Of a stretch of DNA of 64,000 nucleotides, positions 53,696 to 61,389 are shown in pieces. This stretch comes from Photobacterium proteolyticum. Lineage in GTDB: Bacteria > Pseudomonadota > Gammaproteobacteria > Enterobacterales > Vibrionaceae. The stretch spans positions 1 through 64,000 of the forward strand of contig NZ_MJIL01000099.1 of the NCBI RefSeq assembly GCF_001939735.1, in the 5' to 3' direction. The position numbers were made by a program, and so were the translations under genes. Under the pieces are notes generated by a model. It ran no database searches and had not been told where the DNA came from. It worked only from the letters and a program-made list of their open reading frames with translations. Within the stretch, counting starts at the first letter, position 1; the number at the start of each line of letters is the position of its first letter.

Positions 53696-54678
53696 AGCTA
53701 AAGAGGATAATTAACCAGTTAGATAAAGATGATTTTTACCAGTCTGTTTATACCTTGCAACGAGTTATGCAAGGGGGATCTTTTCGTGATGAATTGGGAA
53801 CAGATACCTTGCCCAGAAATGAGCAGATACGGTTTTCTGTTTCACAACAGCTGGGTTTTCCTGGTTCAGCTATAGAGCAAATTAAGGAGAACATATCTGA
53901 CGATGGTCGACTGCGACTTGACGTCAGTGTCAATAGTATGGGGCTTACGGGGCCAAGTGGCGTTCTTCCGCGCCATTATACCGAGTTGCTCATCCAGCGA
54001 TCGCGCCTCAAAGATGTCGCTATCCGTGACTTTTTTGATTTGTTCAATCATCGTCTCATAGCATTGAACTATCGCGCCTGGGAAAAATATCAGTTTCCGG
54101 CTCAGTATGAGCGTTCATTGTCAGGTAACTCGACACCTTCAGATGATGTGCTTCGAGCATTATCAGGCGCTACGCAGGATGCAGAAGTATCACTCGGTGG
54201 ATTGTTTGCACAGCCGATCAGAAAAACCAAGAGCCTTCAGCAAATTTTGATGTTCCTAAGTGGGTGTAAGGTCATGGTTCATGAATTTGTTGGGCGATGG
54301 CTCTTTCTGGAGCATACAGAGCAAACTCGCCTTGCTTCACGTATCGAGCCGGAGGGGCAGCATGCGCAGCTGGGAGTGAGTTCGATCGTGGGTAAGCGGG
54401 TGTGGGATCTTTGTTCAGCCATAGAAATTGAGATTCAACCGAGTGAGCAGGCGAAAGCGATGGAATTGATGACCGAAGGCAGTTTGTTGTCGGTGTTAAA
54501 AAATGTCACTCGTCAGTACGTCCCCGCATCTATTCACGTCAGATGGAAGATTACGACAACGTATCGCAACTTGCCGGTGGCCTGCCTGGGGAGTCATGGT
54601 CCAGGGCTAGGGCTCGGTGGGGCGCTGATGGTAAGAATTGATTCAATGGACAAAGCATTAACCATTCCTGTTGGTTAG
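53692..54678 (+). CDS. tssG: T6SS baseplate protein TssG
   Basis: The 328-residue protein shows the TssG pattern of RFSVSQQLGFPGSAI, then NSMGLTGPSGVLPRHYTELL and DFFDLFNHRLI. It acts with TssF in the baseplate wedge. The ATG overlaps the tssF stop (ATGA). The frame itself extends to 53656, but the inner start is preferred. Confidence 0.96.
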   Translation: MKLKRIINQLDKDDFYQSVYTLQRVMQGGSFRDELGTDTLPRNEQIRFSVSQQLGFPGSAIEQIKENISDDGRLRLDVSVNSMGLTGPSGVLPRHYTELLIQRSRLKDVAIRDFFDLFNHRLIALNYRAWEKYQFPAQYERSLSGNSTPSDDVLRALSGATQDAEVSLGGLFAQPIRKTKSLQQILMFLSGCKVMVHEFVGRWLFLEHTEQTRLASRIEPEGQHAQLGVSSIVGKRVWDLCSAIEIEIQPSEQAKAMELMTEGSLLSVLKNVTRQYVPASIHVRWKITTTYRNLPVACLGSHGPGLGLGGALMVRIDSMDKALTIPVG

Positions 54679-54713
54679 GTAGATATTTTATATAAAAGGA
54701 AAGGGATCCTTGT

Positions 54714-57326
54714 ATGTCGACAATGACGTTGAAGTCTCTCGTAGACAAACTGGCACCAAATTGCAAATCCTTGCTCGAGTCGAGTGCCGCTCTGTGTAAT
54801 AGCCGTAGTCATTTTAGTGTTGAGATCCAACACTGGTTAGCCGTAATGGTTGATGAGCCCAATGGTGATTTATCTCTAATTGCGGATCAGTTTGGTATTG
54901 AAATGGCTGAACTAAAAAATGAGTTACACCAGGCATTGGAGCAATTTAAAACTGGCAATAGCAATACGCCGGGTCTATCTCCTCATCTCGTTGCGCTATT
55001 ACGTTCAGCCTGGTTGGCTGCGACTATTGAGTTCGACGACCATCAAATTCAGTCCGTCCATCTGGTTTATGCACTACTAAAAGATGAAACCATGGGCACC
55101 CTGGTGGTAAGAGGTGCCGGTCAGTTGGAAAGAATCGATCCTTCTGAGTTGCTGTTTGCATGGCCGACTATTTCCGAACAAGGATCACCGGAACAAACTG
55201 CGACTCCTGGCACCGTAAATTCAACACAGGGAAATGGGACTGTAAATCATCAGACACTGGCACAATACACGATTGATCTGACGGAGCAGGCAAAAGCAGG
55301 AGGTATTGACCCAATATTAGGCCGTGATAGTGAAATCCGGCAGATGATTGATATTTTGACCCGGCGGAGGCAGAACAACCCCATCCTGACCGGAGAAGCC
55401 GGAGTGGGTAAAACGGCAGTTGTAGAAGGACTGGCCCAGCGTATTGTATTGGGTGATGTGCCGGAATCATTAATAAATGTCTCGATTCGAGTTCTGGACT
55501 TGGCCTTGCTTCAAGCGGGTGCCGGAGTCAAGGGAGAGTTTGAAAATCGCTTGAAGAGTATTATTAAAGAAGTAAAGCAATCGCCTACTCCTATTATTTT
55601 ATTCATTGATGAAGCACATACGTTAATTGGTAGCGGAGGCCAGGCGGGACAAAATGATGCAGCGAATTTAATCAAGCCAGCTCTGGCCCGAGGGGAGTTG
55701 CGCACTATCGCGGCGACAACCTGGGCTGAGTACAAGAAGTATTTTGAAAAAGATGCTGCTCTTACAAGGCGCTTTCAGGTGGTTAAAGTAGAGGAGCCAG
55801 ATGAAGCAACAGCCGTTGTTATGTTACGTGGCTTGTTACCCGTTATGGAAGCCCATCATAATGTGACCATTACCGATAAGGCTCTTCATGCGGCGGTAAC
55901 ATTGTCTAACCGTTACATTAATGGACGTCAGCTTCCGGACAAGGCGGTCGCATTACTTGATACAGCTTGTGCCCGGGTTGCAATGAGTCAGGTGGGTACG
56001 CCGGGTAAGGTTGAAGATTTAGATCGCCAGCGTCAGCAGCTTAGTGACGAAATGGCGGTATTGGCCAAGGAAGAAATAACAGGAGACGATCACTCGGCGA
56101 GATTAGAGAGTTTAAGAAATAGGCTTGTCCAAGTAGAAAGCCAGTATAACGAAATGGAAAATCAGTGGCGTGACGAGAGTAACCTGGTCCAGCAGGCAAA
56201 AGCAATGTCGACCAAGCTGGTGTCCGCTTCCGAGGCGGAATCGCTGGATTTGGAAAAGGCGCGGTTGAAGGAGATTAAGTCAGTACTTGGTGAAAACTCT
56301 GAGCCTATGGTTTTTCTTCAAGTTGATGAAGTACTGGTTGCCGAAGTGATATCGGATTGGACCGGCATTCCTTTGGGGCGGATGCAGAGTGATGAAATTA
56401 AAACCATTTTGTCGTTGAATGACAGGATGAAAGAGCGGGTTATTGGCCAAGATCATGCGTTGGATCTGATGGGAAAAGTCGTTCAAACAGCAAGAGCACA
56501 ACTGAGCGATGAGCGAAAACCCGATGGCGTATTTTTATTAACCGGCCCGAGTGGTGTAGGGAAGACAGAGTCAGCACTTGCGTTGGCAGAACAGGTATAC
56601 GGTAGTGAAGATAACGTGACCATTATCAATATGTCTGAATTTAAAGAGGAGCATAAAGTTTCTTTGCTGGTGGGTTCACCTCCTGGCTATGTCGGGTTTG
56701 GTGAGGGAGGGATCCTTACCGAGGCAGTAAGACGTAAACCATACAGTGTGGTATTGCTCGATGAGATGGAAAAAGCGCACCCTGGTGTTCAGGACATTTT
56801 TTACCAGGTCTTCGACAAGGGTACGCTGAAAGATGGAGAAGGCCGCGATATCGACTTCAAGAATACAATCATTATTATGACCTCGAATATCGGCACAGAA
56901 ACGACGATGGCACTCTATGAAGATGAAGGAACCGCACCGGGCCCTGAAGGATTAAAGACGGCGATATATGATGAAATGATGGAGACATTCAAGCCTGCAT
57001 TTTTGGGGCGTGTAAATATTGTCCCTTATGTACCCCTCAGCACCGAGGTGCTCGAAAAAATAGTGCACCTACAGTTAGAGCGAATTGGCAAGAGGCTGAA
57101 CAATAACTATAGCGCATCATTTAAGTATACTGTTGATGTTGTTAATTATTTAATTAATCGTTGTTATGATCCCGGATTTGGTGCAAGAGCGATCCTAAAC
57201 AACCTTCAGAATATATTGCTACCATTAATATCAAAGATTACTTTAGAAAGGTTATCAATAAAAGAAAGTATCAATAACATAATTGTTGATATTCGCGATG
57301 ATACATATGACGTAAAAATTGATTAG
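54714..57326 (+). CDS. clpV: T6SS sheath-recycling ATPase ClpV (TssH)
   Basis: The 870-residue AAA+ protein has a ClpV-type N-domain (about 1-150), a first Walker A GEAGVGKT (227-234) and a second Walker A GPSGVGKT (about 611-618). A coiled-coil insertion lies near 425-500 and LLDEMEKAHP forms the second Walker B. It extracts TssC from contracted sheaths. AGGAAAGGG lies upstream of the ATG. Confidence 0.97.
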   Translation: MSTMTLKSLVDKLAPNCKSLLESSAALCNSRSHFSVEIQHWLAVMVDEPNGDLSLIADQFGIEMAELKNELHQALEQFKTGNSNTPGLSPHLVALLRSAWLAATIEFDDHQIQSVHLVYALLKDETMGTLVVRGAGQLERIDPSELLFAWPTISEQGSPEQTATPGTVNSTQGNGTVNHQTLAQYTIDLTEQAKAGGIDPILGRDSEIRQMIDILTRRRQNNPILTGEAGVGKTAVVEGLAQRIVLGDVPESLINVSIRVLDLALLQAGAGVKGEFENRLKSIIKEVKQSPTPIILFIDEAHTLIGSGGQAGQNDAANLIKPALARGELRTIAATTWAEYKKYFEKDAALTRRFQVVKVEEPDEATAVVMLRGLLPVMEAHHNVTITDKALHAAVTLSNRYINGRQLPDKAVALLDTACARVAMSQVGTPGKVEDLDRQRQQLSDEMAVLAKEEITGDDHSARLESLRNRLVQVESQYNEMENQWRDESNLVQQAKAMSTKLVSASEAESLDLEKARLKEIKSVLGENSEPMVFLQVDEVLVAEVISDWTGIPLGRMQSDEIKTILSLNDRMKERVIGQDHALDLMGKVVQTARAQLSDERKPDGVFLLTGPSGVGKTESALALAEQVYGSEDNVTIINMSEFKEEHKVSLLVGSPPGYVGFGEGGILTEAVRRKPYSVVLLDEMEKAHPGVQDIFYQVFDKGTLKDGEGRDIDFKNTIIIMTSNIGTETTMALYEDEGTAPGPEGLKTAIYDEMMETFKPAFLGRVNIVPYVPLSTEVLEKIVHLQLERIGKRLNNNYSASFKYTVDVVNYLINRCYDPGFGARAILNNLQNILLPLISKITLERLSIKESINNIIVDIRDDTYDVKID

Positions 57327-57583
57327 ATTTATGAGTGCCACAGGTTTAATTGCGACGTAAATCAAAGTCCAAATCATTACTTCTTAAGTCTTATTGTTTT
57401 GGGTGTGATAATTATATTTGTTCGTCATTATATTGTTTTCCAAAGAGTGTGTGTTTTAATTGTTATATTTGCAATTAAAAGTAATCTCTTTGGTTTTTAA
57501 TTAAACTCATCATTATAAATTCTGATAGAGTTGAAAATAGAACCCGTTACAGGGATAAACCAGTAATGCTATAGGAGATTAGC
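57327..57583. promoter_or_regulatory. Promoter region of hcp with a perfect inverted repeat
   Basis: This 257-bp AT-rich gap separates clpV from hcp and probably holds an hcp promoter. A perfect 9-bp inverted repeat (TTTTAATTG at 57454-57462, CAATTAAAA at 57472-57480) surrounds a 9-base spacer. It could be an operator or a weak terminator for clpV. No convincing sigma-54 -24/-12 pair was found. Confidence 0.5.
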
Positions 57584-58063
57584 ATGCAAGCGAATACCTA
57601 CCTTAAATATGCTGATATTAAGGGCGAAGCTACTGCAGAGCAGTATAAAGACTTAATTACTTTATTGTCTGTTGACTGGAGTGTTGGTCGGGAAATTACC
57701 TCATACACAGGTACAGCGCAGGATCGTGAAGCGAGTTCAACACGTCTTTATGATATGACTATTACCAAACTTCAGGATAAAGCCTCGCCAGACTTATTTA
57801 AAGAAGCGACCATTGGTAAAGGTAAACCTGCTGTTTTCCACATCACCAAGCAAGGTGAAAAAGTGGAAGAAATCATGAAAATTGAACTTACTGATGCAAT
57901 GATTTCTAACTACAGTGTATCGATTCAGGATGATCGACCTGTTGAAACCATCACTATTTCTTATACTGAAATGATGATGACAGTAACGCCGACGGATGAC
58001 CAAAACAATGTCCAAGCGCCGCTTGTATATGGCTATAGTGGTGTTAAAGGTCAACAGATGTAA
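57584..58063 (+). CDS. hcp: T6SS tube protein Hcp (TssD)
   Basis: The 159-residue protein fits the Hcp family, with NTYLKYADIKGEA at the start, SVDWSVGREITSYTG and a beta-rich core. Hexameric Hcp rings stack to form the inner tube and carry small effectors. A strong AGGAG lies upstream. It is separated from clpV by its own regulatory region and followed by vgrG. Confidence 0.96.
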   Translation: MQANTYLKYADIKGEATAEQYKDLITLLSVDWSVGREITSYTGTAQDREASSTRLYDMTITKLQDKASPDLFKEATIGKGKPAVFHITKQGEKVEEIMKIELTDAMISNYSVSIQDDRPVETITISYTEMMMTVTPTDDQNNVQAPLVYGYSGVKGQQM

Positions 58064-58133
58064 TTTAGTGAGCGTACGGGGTAGCGAAGCTATCCCGTAG
58101 CATTACAATACAGCTCCGTTTGGATTAGCAATA

Positions 58134-60044
58134 ATGAAAAAAGCAACTCAAGATAATAATATTATCAGAATAGATACGCCTTTGGGAAAAGATGTATTAC
58201 ATCTTACTCAAATAGAAATACAAGAGGGAATATCTTCGCTTTTTTCTATACAAGCCCATGCTTTTACAAATGGGCAATTGATAAGTTCAAAAGAACTGAT
58301 TGGTAAGCCTGCTACTATTACCTTGCTTTATAACAATGACGTAGTTGTTTCCAAGCGTTTCTTTAATGGGGTTGTGACATCAGTACGTTCGGTTGGAAGC
58401 CGAATGTCTGCAATTGCTGATGGAGATAAATACCAAGACTATATACTATCGATTAGTCCGTCACTCTCATTTTTATCACAGCGAACAAACTGTCGTATTT
58501 ATCAAAAACTCAATGTTGAAGATATCATTAAGCAAGTATTATCGGAGCATGAGGTAAAAATACAAAGTGAACTAAAAAAATCATACCCAATCTATGATTA
58601 TAAAGTTCAATATCATGAAACTGATCTGCAATTTGTAAATCGCTTGGTTGAGCAAGAAGGTATATTTTATTTCTTTAGGCATGATGAAAGTAACCATTAT
58701 GTTGTATTGGCAGATGATGTAACAGCGTACCAAGAATGCACGGAATCATTGGTTGCATTTACAACAGGAAGTCTGTCTGAGGCACATGTTCATTCATGGT
58801 CAGGTGCATTGGAAGTTGCGCCGGGTAGCAGTGTTAAGAAAGGGTATGATTTTATAACGCCCGCATCAAAGCCTTCGGGAGAGCATGTTAATTCAAGTTT
58901 AGTTGTACAACAGTCTGCTTTAGAGGTGTTTGAATATCAGGCTGGCTCTGAGTTTAATAGTCGAGCTCAAGATGTTGCCAATGTTTCTCTGGAATCCTTT
59001 CAGCGCGATACCGAGCAGTGCTCGGCAGCAAGCAACTGTCGCAGTTTCAGTGCAGGTCAGTACTTTACCTTTAAATCTCATGAAGATAAGCGATTTGAAG
59101 GCAAGGGCTTTCTGATCACCCAACTAAATATGGAAGTCGCGATCACAAGCCAAACAGGTGCAAGCAAAAGTGCCTATCAAACCATTCGAAACCAGTTTTC
59201 ATGTGTACCGAAAGAAACACTCTACAGGCCACAGCAGCTCACGCCGAAACCTCGAATATATGGTGCCCAGACGGCCTGTGTGACAGGGGATGAAGGTGAT
59301 GAAATACACATCGACAAGTACGGCCGGGTAAAAGTGCTGTTTCATTGGGATCGAGAGGGTGTTGCTGATAGCACGAGTTCTTGCTGGATCCGTGTTGCTC
59401 AAAACTGGGCTGGCAATCGATGGGGCGCATTCTTCTTTCCTCGGGTTGGCCAGGAAGTGCTGGTCGAATTTCTGGATGGTGATCCTGATCAGCCTATTAT
59501 TAGCGGCGCCGTGTATAACGGCGATCAAATGCCGCCGTATGAGTTGCCGGGAAAGAAAACACAAAGTGGCGTAAAAACACGTTCGACAAAGGAAGCCGCA
59601 GAGGACAATTTCAACGAGATTCGTTTTGATGACGATAAAGGCAATGAACTGCTCGCTATCCATGCAGAGAAAGATCACCATTTAATGGTTGAAAACGACT
59701 ATCAGTTGCTGATTGAAAATGATTGCCGGCACACGGTGAATAACGACCATCAATTTGTAGTCGAAAATAATAGCCAGCAAACCATTAAAAATGATTACCA
59801 GCTTCTTGTCGAAAATAACTGCAATCAAACCATAACGAATGACTACACACTGAAAGTCGATAATTATCTTAATGCTGATATAGCTAAAGAATTGGTTATA
59901 AATGCAGGAAAGAAAATAGTACTTAAAGCAGGTGGTGCTTCACTGACACTGTCCAGTAGTGGTGCGATTGATATAAAGGGATCCAGCATAAAGGTCAATG
60001 GAAGCACTATTGCGCTAAAAGCGGGCTCTATCGCATTAAATTAG
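58134..60044 (+). CDS. vgrG: T6SS spike protein VgrG (TssI)
   Basis: The 636-residue protein has the gp27-like part (about 1-370, including YHETDLQFVNRLVEQEGIFYFF), the gp5 OB-fold (about 380-470, WIRVAQNWAGNRWGAFFFPRVGQEVLVEFLDGDPDQP) and a beta-helix needle. The needle contains short tandem repeats (about 515-580) of the type N-D-Y-Q-L-L-V-E-N-N. There is no added C-terminal enzyme domain. It caps the Hcp tube and receives the PAAR tip. Confidence 0.97.
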   Translation: MKKATQDNNIIRIDTPLGKDVLHLTQIEIQEGISSLFSIQAHAFTNGQLISSKELIGKPATITLLYNNDVVVSKRFFNGVVTSVRSVGSRMSAIADGDKYQDYILSISPSLSFLSQRTNCRIYQKLNVEDIIKQVLSEHEVKIQSELKKSYPIYDYKVQYHETDLQFVNRLVEQEGIFYFFRHDESNHYVVLADDVTAYQECTESLVAFTTGSLSEAHVHSWSGALEVAPGSSVKKGYDFITPASKPSGEHVNSSLVVQQSALEVFEYQAGSEFNSRAQDVANVSLESFQRDTEQCSAASNCRSFSAGQYFTFKSHEDKRFEGKGFLITQLNMEVAITSQTGASKSAYQTIRNQFSCVPKETLYRPQQLTPKPRIYGAQTACVTGDEGDEIHIDKYGRVKVLFHWDREGVADSTSSCWIRVAQNWAGNRWGAFFFPRVGQEVLVEFLDGDPDQPIISGAVYNGDQMPPYELPGKKTQSGVKTRSTKEAAEDNFNEIRFDDDKGNELLAIHAEKDHHLMVENDYQLLIENDCRHTVNNDHQFVVENNSQQTIKNDYQLLVENNCNQTITNDYTLKVDNYLNADIAKELVINAGKKIVLKAGGASLTLSSSGAIDIKGSSIKVNGSTIALKAGSIALN

Positions 60045-60134
60045 AGACTTGAACAGAAAATTGGTTATCCGGTAATGGGTTAAGAACTTAATAGGGAGTC
60101 AGCAAGGTGATATTAACCTTGTTGTAAATAGAAG

Positions 60135-60422
60135 ATGGGAAAACCAGCCGCCACAGTGAGTTGTTTTCATATGTGTCCTAAGACAACAGGAAAAGTCCCG
60201 CATGTTGGCGGTCCGGTCGCAGCAGGTTCGGGGAATGTGTTTATTGGCGGTCTTCCAGCGGCTAGAAAGGGAGATATGTTAGTGTGCATCGGTCCGCCAG
60301 ACAGTATCAAAGTGGGATCATCGTCAGTATCAATCAATGGTAAACCTGCGGCTAGAATGGGGGATCCAACTGATCATGGTGGAAAAATAGTTGTTGGTAA
60401 TCCTACGGTTACGATTGGGTGA
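60135..60422 (+). CDS. PAAR-domain spike tip protein
   Basis: The 95-residue protein is a stand-alone PAAR domain, with glycine-rich repeats (GGPVAAGSGNVFIGGLPAARKGD and INGKPAARMGDPTDHGG) and His/Cys residues that would bind zinc. It sharpens the VgrG tip and recruits effectors. Being separate from the Rhs protein, it probably docks that protein through additional factors. Confidence 0.93.
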   Translation: MGKPAATVSCFHMCPKTTGKVPHVGGPVAAGSGNVFIGGLPAARKGDMLVCIGPPDSIKVGSSSVSINGKPAARMGDPTDHGGKIVVGNPTVTIG

Positions 60423-60425
60423 ACA

Positions 60426-61370
60426 ATGCCAATTGAGATCGAGCCGCAGTGTCTCCGGATAGGAAAATATACCGACCATCAACGGGTGTTAGCCATGGAT
60501 CCGTCGTTGCGTCTTCAACCGCAGCTTGAGGTGATAGATAAATATAACAGTATATTGTCATTACCGATTTTGCCTTTATCTGAAGATGATCATTTCAAAC
60601 GTCAGGCGGCAGTATTACAAGCAAGCTTATTGGATCGTGAATTTGATTGGTGCGCTGCGCCAGTGTTTTTGCTTTTATCCGATCACAAAGGCAATGACGA
60701 AGAGTGGTACTACCAATTATTCTCAACGCTTTGTAAAGTCATACCGGCCTTAACGACTCACACCGAATGTTATTTATTTCCATATGGTTGCTCTGCGATG
60801 TTATTAGCCTGGCGTCATCTTGAATATTTATTATGTGAGAAGCGACACCCTTATATTTGGGTCTTAGCTGTAGATAGCGATCCGCGCCTTAGTTCTGGTG
60901 TTGTTGGTCAGCCGCAACAGCATCATATTCAGCTAAATAGTGGTATTGCTGCTGAAAGTGTTCTTTTGGTCAAGATTCGTTTATCAGAAATTGGACTCAC
61001 ACGAAATTGGTTTGCAAGTGAAACACGAGATAGAGAAATAACCGAGGCCAACATTGAGTCCTTATTTAGATGTTACAGCACTGAGCACAGTAAGGGTATT
61101 CAGCAATTTTATGCCCCAAATACTGGAAGCGCTGAATTAGTTGAGAAGTGGACAACCGCTTATTACCTGCTTCACCCATTCGTGGGATCCCGAACTCAGA
61201 TTGTAATGACTGGAGTCACAACGGGCGAATTAGGTGCATGTAGCGGCCTTTATAACCTATTGCATCTATACCGACGTTATGAGTGCGGTGAGTATTTGCA
61301 CAGTACTTTGCAGCTAGAAATATCAGAAAGTCAGTATTTAGGGGCTGCATCGTATACCTGGCATCAATAG
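60426..61370 (+). CDS. Thiolase-fold T6SS accessory protein, probable effector-loading factor
   Basis: The 314-residue protein resembles the C-terminal half of beta-ketoacyl synthases. A segment near residue 175 (SGIAAESVLLVKI) corresponds to the GEAAAALLL strand, and GVTTGELGACSGLYNLLHL (about 262-280) corresponds to the GDTGAASG motif. The usual Cys/His/His active site is not visible, so catalysis is unlikely. Its place three bases after PAAR and 19 bases before an Rhs gene suggests a chaperone or adaptor for Rhs loading. This is inferred from fold and position only. Confidence 0.6.
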   Translation: MPIEIEPQCLRIGKYTDHQRVLAMDPSLRLQPQLEVIDKYNSILSLPILPLSEDDHFKRQAAVLQASLLDREFDWCAAPVFLLLSDHKGNDEEWYYQLFSTLCKVIPALTTHTECYLFPYGCSAMLLAWRHLEYLLCEKRHPYIWVLAVDSDPRLSSGVVGQPQQHHIQLNSGIAAESVLLVKIRLSEIGLTRNWFASETRDREITEANIESLFRCYSTEHSKGIQQFYAPNTGSAELVEKWTTAYYLLHPFVGSRTQIVMTGVTTGELGACSGLYNLLHLYRRYECGEYLHSTLQLEISESQYLGAASYTWHQ

Positions 61371-61389
61371 TAAATCATTGTAGGATGAC

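Noticed and set aside
57327..57583. Sigma-54 promoter upstream of hcp
   Set aside because: Some T6SS hcp genes use sigma-54, but no GG-N10-GC pair in a suitable -24/-12 context was found.
58134..60044. Evolved VgrG with a C-terminal enzyme
   Set aside because: The protein ends in the beta-helix repeat region with no extra domain.
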